Origin: Priapulus caudatus
Taxonomy: Eukaryota; Priapulida; Priapulimorpha; Priapulimorphida; Priapulidae
Length of the DNA: 64,000 bases
Assembly: GCF_000485595.1 (NCBI RefSeq)
Contig: NW_014577392.1
Location: forward strand, 1-64,000
Direction of reading: 5' to 3'
Below are positions 1 to 10,588 of the stretch, piece after piece (position 1 is the stretch's first letter; each line of letters opens with the position of its first letter). The notes below the pieces were generated by a model, which was not told the DNA's origin, did no database searches, and saw nothing but the letters and a program-made list of their open reading frames with translations. The position numbers and the translations under genes are program-made.

Positions 1-244
1 ACTCGCCGACAGTGGAAACTAGTGATGAGCACTTTCCCGCCCAGTCAACATCACGTCTCAGCGCTGTTGAATCGGGAGTAGGCGAAAGAGGGAGAAGGAG
101 AGGAGAAGGAAGGGGGAGAGGGGGAGGAGGTCGCGTGACAGGCATGCATGTGGGCTCTTGTGTGTTCCTGGGTCTCATAGCAACGGCCATCATCGTTTGG
201 AACGGTATCGTCATCGTCTGCATCCGCCGCTTCCACTTCCTGCA

Positions 245-1048
245 GACGGTTCACTTAAAGTACGTGTGTGGCGTGCGTGTGTGTGTGATGTGCGTGCGTG
301 TGTGGCGTTGCGTGTGCGTGTGCGTGTGGTGTTTTGTGTGTGTTGCGTGTGAGTCCTGTGCGTATGGCGTGGTGCGTGCGTTGCGTGCGTGCAGTGTGTG
401 TGGTGTGTTGCGCGCGGCGCTGTGTGTGTGCTGTGTGCGCTGGCGTGTGTGTGTGTGTGGTTTGTGTGTGCGTGGTGTGTGGTGCGTGTGTGTGTGTGCG
501 GTTGCGTGTGTGTGTGTGGTGCGCGCGCGTGTGTGTCGTGTGCGTGCGTATACGTGATGGCTGTGTGTTGTGCGTGCGTAGCGTGCGTTGCGTGTGTGTG
601 TGTGTGGTGTGGCGTGTGTGTGTGTCGTGTGCGTGTGTGTGTGCCGTGCGGTATGTGGCGTGTGTGTGTGCGCGTTTGCTGATGTGTGCTGTGCGTGCCG
701 TGCGTGGCTGGCGTGATGTGTGTCTGCGTTGCGGTGTGTGTATTTTTGTGTGCGTGTGTGTTGTGCGTGGTGCTGCGTGCGTGTGTGTTGTGCGTGTCGA
801 GGTGTGTTTTTGTGTGGTGAGTGTGTGTGTGTGCGTGTGTGTTCCGTGTGTGTGTGTGTGCGCGCGTGTGTGTTGTGTTGGTGTGGTGTGGTGTTTGTGT
901 ATGTGTGTGTGTGTGCTGTGTGGTGTGGTGTGTGCGTTGCGTGTGTGCGTGTGTGTTGGTGTATGCTGTCGTGTGTCGTGTGTGCGTGTCGTGGTGTGCG
1001 TGATGTGTGTGCGTGCGTCGCCGTGCTGTGCGTGTGTGTCGGTGTTGC

Positions 1049-1079
<31 letters not shown>

Positions 1080-1608
1080 CGTAATGCCGTATTGCGTGTG
1101 TGTCGTGTGCGTGCGTGCCGTGCGTGCGTGGGCGTGCGTGCGTGCGTGTTGTGTGTGTGGTGTCCGGCGCGCGTGTGAGTGTGTGGCATGTGTGTGTGTG
1201 TGTGTGCGTATACGTATGCGTGTGTGTTTTGCGGTGCGGGCGTGGCGTGCGTGCGGTGCCGTGTGTGTGTTGTGTGTGTGTGTGTGTGTGCGTGGTGGTG
1301 GTGTGTGTGTGTGTCTGTGTGGCGTTCCGTGTGTTGCGTGCGTGTGTAGTGTGCGTGTGGTGTGTTGCGTGCGCTGTGTGTGCGTGTGTGTGTGTCGTGT
1401 GCGTGGTGTGTGTGTGTGTGTGGTGCGTGCGTGCGTGTGTGCTGGTGCGCGTGGTGTGTGTGGCGTGTGTCGTGTGCTGTGTCGTGCGGTGTGTGGGCGT
1501 GTGTGGCGTGCGTGCGTGGCGGTGGCGTGTGTGATGTGTGCGTGCGTTGCGTGTGTGTGTGTGTTGTGTGTGTGTGTGTGTGTTGTGTGTGGTGTGTGAT
1601 GTGTGTGA
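245..1608. repeat. TG/CG-rich low-complexity tract
   Basis: About 1.35 kb built almost entirely of TG and CG steps (tgtgtg, gtgcgt, gcgtgc) with no fixed longer period. Open frames run through it on both strands (Cys/Val/Arg-rich one way, His/Thr-rich the other) only because the composition lacks stop codons. They are not genes. Alternating purine-pyrimidine DNA of this kind can adopt Z-DNA. The first 240 bases of the window are ordinary sequence with a short GA-rich run; I see no gene there. Confidence 0.95.
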
Positions 1609-1689
1609 CTAAAGAGAGGTCTGTAGTAACAAAAGGCCTGAATTATGCGAGTTTTAGTGATTATTCACAATAGATGTCATGGACCCGGT

Positions 1690-1870
1690 TCCATCTAGTC
1701 GTGGAATCAACTTTAACCTGAGTTAAAGGTTTAACTCTGAGTTGAAATTCACTTAACCAGTACTGAGTTAAAATTTTTTTTTGGGTTTCATAAACATGAT
1801 TGAAATCGCCTGAGTTAGAGTAACTCAGAGTTTTAAATATTTTAACTCAGAGTTAAGTATCCCATAATTT
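1690..1870. repeat. Palindromic TAACTCAGAGTTAA repeat cluster
   Basis: The motif family TAACTC(AGA)GTTA and its inverse recur at least five times in about 180 bp, so the segment can fold on itself. It looks like the remains of a small palindromic element. I could not assign a family or find target-site duplications. The rest of 1871-2100 shows no gene. Confidence 0.4.
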
Positions 1871-2139
1871 CGCAATAATTAATAAGCAATCGAACAAACG
1901 CCCAGGCAGCAGACGAACAGCTAAACGCCAAGGCAACGGCTCAGGAATGAAGGAAGCCGATCACCCGTAAATTTTTTGCTAGGTTGCCCAGGAAATAGGC
2001 ACTGCTAGTGGAACTTTATTAGTTTATACAAAAGTGTGCTGACATCGAAGCTAACATAACATATTGACGAAGCAAGTGCCAAATCGTATATGACACGATT
2101 TATTAATTATTGTTTACGTTTTTTCTGTTTTGGTTGTTT

Positions 2140-5036
2140 TAGGGGATAGGGAGGTGATGAGTAGGGGAACGATGAAAAGGGGAGAAGGTGGATGGAGTGA
2201 AGGAGAGAAGGTATGAGGAGGAGGAGGAACAGGAGAGGTGATGGTAGTAGGCGGGCCCGGGGAGGAGCCAAGAGAGGAGGAGAGAGAGAGGCGAGCAGCG
2301 GGAGGTAATGGAGATCGAATGAATGAGTCATGAGGAGAGTACGGGGCACGAGGAGAGCAGGAAGAGCTGAGGAGAAGTGATGGAAAGGGAGGGAGAAGGA
2401 GGAGCAGAGGAGGGGGAGGATGCTGAGAAGGTATGGGAGTAGGGGAGGAGTTTGAGAAGGTGATGGAGAGCGAATGAAGGTCATGAAGGAGTAGGGGCAG
2501 AAAGGAGAGGAGGGGGAGAAGGTGATGGATAAGGGAGCAGGAGGGAGGAAAGGTGATGGAGTAGAGGGAGGAGGAGGAGGGAGGTAGGGGGAGAGAGCGA
2601 GGAGAAGGTGATAGAGATCGCAATGAGGTCATGGAAGGAGTACGGGGCAGGGAAAGGAGGAGGAGGGGGAGAAGGTAGAAGGGAGATTAAGGGAGGTAGG
2701 AGGAGAGAGGGAGAAAGGTGATGAGTAAGGGAGGAGGGAGGGAGGAGGGGAGAAAGTGATGAGTAGGTGGAGGAGGAGGAGGAGAAGTGATGGATAGGGG
2801 AAGGAGGACCAGGAGGAAAAGGGGAGGAGGAGGAGGGCAGAAGTGATGATAAGGGGGATGAGGAGAAGAAAGGAGGAGGCGGGGAGAGGAGGAGGCGGAG
2901 AAGGTGGATGTAGAATCTGAGATGAAGAAGGTCTGGAGGAGTAGGGCAGGAGGCAAGGAGGAGGAAGGGGGGAGAAGGTGATGGGAAGTAGGGAGAAGGG
3001 GGAGGAGTGGGAGGAGGAGGAGGCGGGGAGAAGGTGAGGAGTAGAGAGCAGGAAGAGGGGAAGAGGGGAGAGCGGAGAAGGTGATGAGATCAGACTAGAA
3101 GTTCATGGAGAGTAGGGGCAGGAGGTAGAGGAGAGGAAGATGAGGCGAAAGTATGGGAGTAGATGAGGAGGAGGATGGAGATAAAGGAGGAGGAGAGCAG
3201 GAGGTGGAGAAGAATAAGAGCAGGCCGGAGAGAGGAGGAGCGAAGAGAAGGATGGAGATCGAATGAAGACAGTCATGGAGGAGTAGGGGCGTAGGAGAGG
3301 CAGGAGAGGAGGAGGATGGAGGAGGAGGATGAGGGGACACAGGTGATGGGAGTAGGGGAAGGAGGAGCGGGAGAAGTGATTGAGTAGGGAGGTGAGGAGG
3401 GGAGGGAGGGCGAGAGAAGTTGAGTAGGGAGGCAGGAGGGGAGAAGGGGAGGAGCGAGAACAGTGAGATGAGATCGAATGAAGATTCGTCATGGGAGGAG
3501 GAGTAGGGGCAGATGAGGTAGGGGGAGAGCGAGAATGGTGAAGAGATCGAATGAAGTCAATGGAGGAGTAGGGCAAGGGATAAAGGAGGAGGAGGGGCAG
3601 AAGGTGAGGAGTAAGGGGAAGAAGGAGGAGGCAGGGGAGAAGGTGATGGAGTAGGGGAGGAGGAGGAGGAGGGGAGAAAGTGATGGAGTAGGGTGGAGAG
3701 GAGGAGGGTAGACGGATGGAGTAGGGAAGGAAGAGAGGATAGAAGGGAGCGAGGAGGAGGAGGGCAGAAGTTGATGGACGTAGGGGATAGGAGGAGGGAG
3801 GAGGGGAGGAAGGAAAAGAGCGGAAAAGGGATGGACCTGTACAATGCTGAAGAGAAAGTAAATACTGATGTAAGAATCCGAATGAAGAAGGTCATTGGAA
3901 GGAGGGGGCAGGAGCAGGAGAAAGGGGGGGGAAAGTGATGGAGTAGGGAGAGACGGGGGGATTGGAGGAAGGGAGGCAGGAGGGGAGAAGGTATGAAGTA
4001 GAGTAGAGGAGGAGGGAAGAGGGGGAGAAGCGGAGAAGAGGGGAGGGATGGAGATCGAACTAAAGGTATGAGGAGTAGGCAGCAGGAGGAGGAGGAGGAG
4101 AGGAAGGAGGAGGAGAAAGTGATGGAGTAGATGAGGAGGTGAGGAATGGAGATAAGGAGGAGGAGGAGCAGTCGGGAGAGAAGGTGATTAAGAGTAGGGA
4201 GGAGGAGGATGAGCGGAAGAAAAGTGATGCGAGATCGAAGAAGACGGTCATGGATGGAGTAGGTGCCAGGCAGAGGAGGGAGTGAGGCCGGAGAGCGGAG
4301 GAGTGAGCAGCGGACAAAAGGTGATGAGTATGGAGGTAGGAGGAGGGGAGAAGGTGATGGAGTAGGAGGAGAGTGAGGGAGGGGGAGAGACAAGTTGAGT
4401 AGGGGGAGGAGGAGGAGAAGGGGAGGAGCCGGAGAAGGTGATGGCAGATGCGATGAAGCACGGTCAATGGAGGAGGAGTAGCGGGCCAGGATGAGGAGGA
4501 GGAGGAGGAAGAAGGTATGGACGTACGCGGGAGGAGGAAGGAAAGAGGAAAGGTGATGGAGTAAGGGAGAAGAGTAGGGAGGAGGGAAGAGGCAGGAGAG
4601 GAGAAGGTGAAGAGGGGGAAGGAGGGAGGAAGGAGAGGAAGGAAGGAGAATGTGATGGAGATCGAATGAAGACAGTCATAAAGAGGTTAAAAAAAGAGAG
4701 GAGGAGAGGGTAAGGAAGAGGAGGAACGAGAAGAATGAGAGTGAGGGGAGGAAGGGAGGAGAGGAGGCAGGGGAAGAGTGAGGAGGAGGAGGAGGAAGAG
4801 AGGAGGAGGAGGAGGGGAGAAGGTGATGGAGTAGGGGGAGGAGGAAGAGGGACAGGAGGAGTAGGAGGCAGGAGGAGGAGGAGGAGGAGGGGAGAAGGTG
4901 TTGGAGTAGGTGGTGGTGGAGAAGGAGGAGGAGGAGGGGAGACGGTGTTGGAGTAGGTGGTGGAGGAGGAGGAGGAGGAGGAGGCAGAAGAGGCAGAGGA
5001 GGAGGAGTAGGAGGGGGATAGTTGAATTATTCACAT
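2140..5036. repeat. GA-rich minisatellite block (purine strand plus)
   Basis: About 2.9 kb of near-pure purine sequence made of degenerate units of the type gagaaggtgatggagtag plus gatcgaatgaagacggtcat, separated by GGA runs. It is the noisy reverse complement of the CT block at 5676-6292. The flanks match in inverse too: the block ends in ggatagttgaattattcaca, and the CT block begins after the inverse of that string. Ser/Pro/Leu-rich frames on the minus strand are composition artefacts. Unit spacing is irregular, with many single-base interruptions, unlike the cleaner CT block. Confidence 0.85.
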
Positions 5037-5063
5037 TCGTTAGTAACAAGTTTAGTTTCAACT

Positions 5064-5437
5064 AGGGTCCCTGTATACAGAGTTGCGCCAACTCAGGATT
5101 TGACGCCATTTTGTTTCCAAATGGATCCTCACCGCTGCCGCGTAAGTACAGCGCTGTATGGATACGCTGTACAATGGTCCGTATAGTAATTAATTAGACT
5201 AATCGTGCTTCAATAAACTCAAAATTTACAGAGATTATAGCTAAGACATGTGTCTATGTGTATCTAGATTTCTAGAAATGTAACTCAAATCGTTCGCGCC
5301 ATATATGATAATTTAATTGTACACTTTCTTACGGCCATAGCCGTGCGTATCCATTTGGAAACAACATGTCGTCCAGCGACCACGTGACCGATTTTTTCCG
5401 ACTCGTCATGGCGCAACTCTCTGTATATAGGGACCCT
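5064..5437. mobile_element. MITE with ~27-bp TIR and 10-bp target duplication
   Basis: A 374-bp element. It starts AGGGTCCCTGTATACAGAG and continues TTGCGCCA, and it ends with the near-perfect inverse (TGGCGCAACTC, then ATAGGGACCCT). The 10-bp string AGTTTCAACT lies directly outside both ends (5054-5063 and 5438-5447). Nine- to ten-bp duplications are typical of Mutator-like elements, so a non-autonomous MULE is the likeliest class; that assignment is inferred. No transposase frame is present. Confidence 0.75.
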
Positions 5438-5675
5438 AGTTTCAACTATAGTAGCCAATAGAATAAACAATGCTGACTGCAATGTGTCTACTAGCTGAAA
5501 CTTGCTGTATGTACTGTAGCTAATGCAGTGCATTGATTCAATGGTAACTTACCTTGGTCAGATATAGTTGTACAAGACAGCAAATTTTAACCAGTACGTA
5601 CGTATTAATGGCTATAGCATCACAAATCAGGAATAAACAGAGAATAAACACATGTTGTTATCTACTCCTGATAAT

Positions 5676-6292
5676 GTGAATAATTCAACTATCCCCCTCC
5701 TACTCCTCCTCCTCCCCCTACTCCATCACCTTCTCCCCTCCTCCTCCTCCATGACCGTCTTCATTCGATCTCCATCACCTTCTCCGCTCCTCCTCCGCCT
5801 ACTCCATCACCTTCTCCCCCCCTCCTCCTCCCCCTACTTCATCACCTCCTCCTCCCCCTACTCCATCACCTTCTCTCCTCCTCTTCCTCCTGCCCCCTAC
5901 TCCTCCTCCATGACCATCTTCATTCGATCTCCATCACCTTCTCCGCTCCTCCTCCTCCTCCCCCTACTCCATCACCTTCTCCCCTCCTTCTCCCCCTCTT
6001 CCCCTCCTCCTCCTCCTCCCCCTACTCCATCACCTTCTCCCCTCCTCCTCCCCCTACTCCATCACCTTTTCCCCTCCTCCTCCTCTCCTCCTCTTGCCCC
6101 TACTCCTCCTCCATGACCTTCTCCGCTCCTCCTCCTCCTCCTGCCCCCTACTCCTCCTCCTCCTCCTGTCCCCTACTCCTCCTCCATGACCTTCTTCATT
6201 CGATCTCCATCATCTTCTCCGCTCCTTCTCCTCCCCTCCTCCTCCTCCTCCTGCCCCTACTCCTCCTCCATGACCGTCTTCATTCGATATCC
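5676..6292. repeat. CT-rich minisatellite block, inverse of the GA block
   Basis: About 0.6 kb of pyrimidine-rich units (ccctactccatcaccttctc, ccatgaccgtcttcattcga). Monomers are far more regular than in the GA block at 2140-5036, of which this is the reverse complement. Frames through it (Pro/Ser/Leu) are not genes. The two blocks flank about 0.64 kb that contains the MITE at 5064-5437. Confidence 0.85.
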
Positions 6293-6505
6293 ATCTCAGT
6301 GGCAGGTAGGCTTACGTTTATGTAAACACAGGGTACATATCTGGGTACAAGATACAGGTCTGGTACACAATTGTGTATACATATACGTACCTCGGGTACA
6401 TATCTGTAGTACCTGATACGACAACGACCCTTTCAGCTTTACGCTGTGCTGTGCACGTATGATTATTGCTGCTCCTACAACTACTTACTACTACTGCCTG
6501 TGTGT

Positions 6506-6610
6506 AGACCAATAAATTGTGCCCTAAAAAATTTTATATTCTGATGTTATTTTAGACCCTAAAATAACATCAGAATAAAAAAAATTTTTAGGGCACAATT
6601 TATTGGTCTA
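6506..6610. repeat. 105-bp near-perfect palindrome
   Basis: Begins tagaccaataaattgtgccc and ends with its inverse (gggcacaatttattggtcta), with arms of about 50 bp and almost no loop. Half-copies, single-arm and slightly altered, lie at about 27820-27882 and, in the suspect inverted copy, about 39930-40000. This is therefore a dispersed element family. It could be a very short MITE; no clear target duplication was seen. Confidence 0.8.
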
Positions 6611-8070
6611 TCCTGTGTGGTGATGCTGTCCTGATTGCATGCAGCATATTGGTTTGAGGAAGTGCTAAACAATTTTAGTTACTAAGTTGACACGACATCT
6701 ACTGCAGTGCATGCTAATATTCTTCTTACGTTTCCTTTGAAGAGACCTCCTATAGAGACGTTTTCAATCTGTGCACATTCCTTGAAAGTTGAAGTTATGA
6801 GCGCACCAACCCATATCCCAAATAATAAAGTTCAGATAAAGAAGCATTGGCGTGTGCAAACACAGTGCAGGTTGTCTTCCTGCATCATCCCAATAATAAT
6901 TTACCTGAACTTTCCACAATACATGCCAGATAATAGCATGGCAGGCAAACCCAAACGATTAGAAATATTACGGGTGCACACTGCACACACCTTATACTTC
7001 GTGGCAAAGGGAGCAACATTCTGGTACGATTCTAGAAACGGTATCCGACCATGAGCTAAAAATATTCAAGTTCTTTTTGCACTCATAGATGGGCATTTAT
7101 TTTTTTTCCTCACCTGAAATCATTGACAAATCAAACGACACACTAATATTCGGCAATGCAGTTTCACACACCAAGAAATAAACCCAAAAACTGAAATAGT
7201 CCTAGGTACACAAAAGGCTGCCAGCACAGGTCATGTGATATGCATGATACACACAATGCAGAGAATTGCATGGACAAAATGTAGACTTTTAGATGATAAC
7301 CTGGCTATAGTACAATGAGCTGCTGGCACACAACTACTAGACTGAACACTAAAATGTTTACAGGAAATACTGTAATACTATAAGTTAATTAGTAATTTAG
7401 TATGTCCGCAATATCACCAATTTTGCACGTGACTCTAGATAGAAACTAGCGCCCGAAATTCGACCCGAACATGATGTAACAATTAAGTTTCAACCCTGCT
7501 GTATTTTTCAGATAAAACCGCATGATTCAATAACTGTACTTTTACGTGACTTAGACAGCTTGTATGTCTACCAAACAATTGCCAGTGTACCATAACAGCA
7601 TGATAATAATAATCATGCTTTTAACACAGGAATCTAGTGATTCCTATCACCGTATTCTTGCTCCTCACCGAAGCTTGGGCATTGTTACACATCTACCCAC
7701 GCTCGCAAGGACCTTACTTTGTCCATGCTAACACTGAAAGCCCGGTGCCCACCAACGCAAATCCAGAAGAATCGCTCTCGAAAAGGCAATACACACACGT
7801 GTTTCTAATTTCGTGCGTCGAGGCAATTCAACTTTAGTTGATGATACTTTGCAAACCATTTGCACATTATGACATGTCATCCACATCGGGGTTGAACCAA
7901 TGTGTACACTGCCACACATTTAGCCACCCTGCCACGTTCGCGTAGCTCTGACCATCAACTTGACCCCTCCTTGCTTCGTCCCCTGCTACTGTCTGCAGGC
8001 AAATATAATAGACTCGACAGCGAAGAACCAACACTTCGCGCTTCACCGTCCACGTGGCATGCACCGCCGT
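6611..8070. other. Stretch without recognisable genes
   Basis: Apart from scattered short frames (for example a 115-codon plus-strand frame at 6707-7054) I see no domain, splice-consistent exon chain or repeat I can name. The frame at 6707-7054 has no motif I recognise and ordinary non-coding composition. The last 400 bases may be the intron downstream of the minus-strand exon at 8077-8808. Confidence 0.5.
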
Positions 8071-8076
8071 TTGCCT

Positions 8077-8808
8077 TCACCTCCTCTTTGCGGTCTGCCC
8101 CTGCAGCTTCCTCTGCGGCTTCCTCTCGCACCTCCTCTCGGCCCTCGCCGCGACCGCGGCCGTCTTCACGTGGGTGTAGTTGTGGTCGACGTGCAGATGG
8201 TCCGAGCGCGAGCGCACGATCGGCGCCACACCCATGCCGGCACGGTTCAACTCCTGGTTGCTGCTGTAGTTGTGCTCCGTCAATCGAATGTCCGGCCACA
8301 GGTAGGGGGCGCCGCCGTGCCGGCGCTCGGCGACGGCGCGGTGCGGCGGAAGCGCGAGGATCGCCTGCAGCGAGCGGCTGTAGCAGTGGTCCTCGCCGAC
8401 GACCATCGAGTTCCAGATGGAGTCGCCGCACGCATAGCTGTGGTCGCTGCGCGCGTCTGGGCTCGCCACCGCGCCCTGCGTGAAGTTCATCTCAATGTCG
8501 GACACCGCGCTCCAGCTGTAGTTGTGGTCGGACGCCTCGTCGTAGGCCGCGTGCCCACCGTCGCCGCCCTTCTCCCCCTCCTCGACGGCGATCTCCATCG
8601 GCTGGTCGCAGCGCCCTCTGCAGTGTGTGCGCTCGGCGCCGAGGCACAGCTCGTTGCCGATGTCGCCCATGTCTTCCAGGCCGACGGGAATGCTCCAGTT
8701 GCGCTCGGCGTGCGCGTCCTGCAGCAGCGTGTACGTGTGGTCGGGGATGGAAAACGGAAGCAGCGCGGCGGCGACGCCCGCCATGCGCCCGTGCCACTCC
8801 TCAAACAT
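8077..8808 (-). CDS. 5' coding exon of a protein with six HCF-1-binding-type motifs
   Basis: GC-rich minus-strand frame of up to 243 codons, starting at an ATG with preceding context gcgcc. The frame stops at a TGA inside GAGGAGGTGAAGG, a good splice-donor match, so the real exon probably ends about 3-6 bases before the stop. Six tetrapeptides fit the [D/E]HxY HCF-1-binding motif known from VP16, CREB3/LZIP, Zhangfei, PGC-1 and others: DHTY (23-26), DHNY (94-97), DHSY (122-125), DHCY (140-143), EHNY (178-181) and DHNY (208-211). Several are followed by Ser or Thr. Between them are acidic patches. No bZIP, zinc finger or other fold is visible, and downstream exons were not found. It may be the N-terminal part of a CREB3/CREBRF-like or other HCF-1-dependent transcription factor; the family name is a guess. 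High GC plus long opposite-strand frames are expected side effects. Confidence 0.6.
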   Translation of the reverse strand: MFEEWHGRMAGVAAALLPFSIPDHTYTLLQDAHAERNWSIPVGLEDMGDIGNELCLGAERTHCRGRCDQPMEIAVEEGEKGGDGGHAAYDEASDHNYSWSAVSDIEMNFTQGAVASPDARSDHSYACGDSIWNSMVVGEDHCYSRSLQAILALPPHRAVAERRHGGAPYLWPDIRLTEHNYSSNQELNRAGMGVAPIVRSRSDHLHVDHNYTHVKTAAVAARAERRCERKPQRKLQGQTAKRR

Positions 8809-9155
8809 GGCGCCCCCGCCTGGCCGACGCTACCTTGCTTCTAGGCGTAGGCGATCCGCGCCGATTCGCAGCGAGACGTGAGATGACGCGCCGCACTACG
8901 CTTCTACACGACTCTTCTGCATTCACAGCTCACACGTACGGGTCATTCTTGCCGATCGCAATTGCGTTTACCACTAAACACTTTATCCGACATGACAATA
9001 TATGCATTTATCTGCATGCCAGCACACGTGCTCACACACACCACAGACGCAGTTTTTAGTGCAGGCAGTACTTTTACCCTAAGTCAATTCAGGAAAGATC
9101 TTTCCACGAGATGTTACACTGATTGCTGCATGCCGGTTTTGTCGATGGCCCGGAA

Positions 9156-10433
9156 TTACTGACCTATAGATAGTGAGCTGAGCTTATCTGTGATGTTAGT
9201 GGCGTCTTCCTCCTTATGATTTTCCTGCTTATCTGCTGGCGGTTCACTCTCTTCTTTTTTTTCTGCCGCATTTGTGGCCTCTTCCTTTTTGTCTCCTGTC
9301 GCTAGTGCCTCTTCTTTTACTTCTCCTTTCTTTTCTGCCTCTTCAGATTCTTCCTTCAGGTCTCCAACGTGTAGCTTTGCTATCCTTTCACGGATAAAGC
9401 TTTTCACTACTTGGTGAGCAGCTTTATTCTCAATAGCCAATGTGGCATCCTTGCCAGCATGCCTGAAACAAAGTAATAAACTAGAAAGGGCAGTTGTTGC
9501 CAACTACATGTATCCCCTGTGTTCTCCGCAAGATGTGTAAGTATACGAAGTTTGGTCGCGCTAGGTCAATTAGGGGCCGAGTTATAGAGCAGAAGGGAAA
9601 TATGATGGTCAAGGTCAAGGTAAAGGTCAAATAAAGGTCGCAGTGACCTGGTTTTGGTATGCTGCTCACCTTCTCCCCAAGATGTGTAAGTATACCAAGT
9701 TTGGTAGCGCTAGGTCAATTAGGGGTCGAGTTATAGAGCGGAAGGGAAATTGTCTGCGGCGGCGGCGGCTGGGGAGACATGAAACCATAGTATCCCCGCC
9801 GACTTCGTCGTGGGGGATACAATTAATTCCTACTTTGCAAGGAAGTAGTTGCTGAACTAGAAAACAACATGTAAACTCATTTTACGGGATATTAATTTGA
9901 TGATTTTATTTGTACAAACAATAGGTTTAATTTGGTATAACTGATTGCTAGATGTTACAAAAATAAAATCACCATTAATAAGTATTCTTATGCTCCTACA
10001 AATACTCATATTAGTTATTACCTATGTAAATAACTAGTGAGAAAAAGGGTTTCTTCCTGTAATCTATCAAATATTTAAACATTATCTACATTATTATAAT
10101 AATAAAATATTAAACGAGATCGCAAATCACTATAATACTTAATACTATAATACTTAATACTTAATACTATAATACTTAATAAAAGATATCATGTTTTTTT
10201 CAGAAAGAACAATAGTGACAATAATTACAACACTTACAACCGTATAAAAGCTGTCATTACAAATGATCACCAATCATGCATATCAAAACAACCAATAGCA
10301 ACATTTGTTAATATCGTTCTGTTAGGGGGAATATTAGATAGAAACCATGTGAGAATATGATACTTGTAGAGAATTACCTGAGTATTATATCACCACCTGG
10401 ATGCTCAATCACATAATTGGTAACATCGTACAC
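9156..10433 (-). CDS. Cytochrome b5-domain protein, last two coding exons
   Basis: Two minus-strand exons join in frame: 10378-10433 (56 nt, between a cag acceptor and a gtaatt donor) and 9156-9462 (ending in TAA). The first encodes the heme-binding core VYDVTNYVIEHPGGDIIL. The second begins HAGKDAT and includes KAAH, likely the second axial His, then ends the fold with HVGDL. HPGG is the cytochrome b5 heme-iron ligand loop, so an electron-transfer or heme-binding role follows from the family. After the domain comes a Lys/Glu-rich, probably unstructured tail of about 65 residues with no hydrophobic anchor, so this form looks soluble. The exon encoding the N-terminal beta strands must lie above 10433, but I could not find it. 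A repeat (9480-9822) begins about 17 bases upstream of the second acceptor. Confidence 0.8.
9480..9822 (+). repeat. Short copy of dispersed repeat R1 with terminal hairpin
   Basis: A 343-bp copy of a family also found at 30533-31594. It starts with ctagaaagggcagttgttgc, holds about two ~150-bp monomers (caaggtcaaggtaaaggtca; accaagtttggtagcgctag; gtcaattaggggtcgagtta), and ends with a hairpin of the type GTATCCCC-GACTTCGTC-GGGGATAC. It lies in the cytochrome b5 intron. No coding capacity. Class unknown. Confidence 0.75.
9823..10377. other. Intron of the cytochrome b5 gene, AT-rich
   Basis: AT-rich intronic DNA with a short TACTTAATAC tandem repeat at about 10130-10180. I see no other element or gene in it. 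Confidence 0.6.
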
Positions 10434-10588
10434 CTGAAAAGAGTATAAATCGTGTGAAAACAGGTTTATTGCAGAAAACATGACATACACCAATAGGTGC
10501 ACAGCTGGGTTACAAAGATAGCAACCCTGTCCCGAAACAAATTACAATCTTGTTTGACTGCTATACTATAAGTGATATATATACAGTC

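Noticed and set aside
12-1673. Long open frames on both strands (up to 433 codons)
   Set aside because: TG/CG low-complexity DNA rarely contains stop codons. Translations are Cys/Val/Arg or His/Thr repeats with no domain.
2107-5061. Ser/Pro/Leu-rich minus-strand frames of up to 278 codons
   Set aside because: They follow from the GA-rich minisatellite on the plus strand; there is no motif or conserved composition.
7902-8844. Plus-strand frames of 193 and 294 codons opposite the HBM exon
   Set aside because: Shadows of the GC-rich minus-strand exon. They lack any domain, whereas the minus frame holds six spaced motifs.
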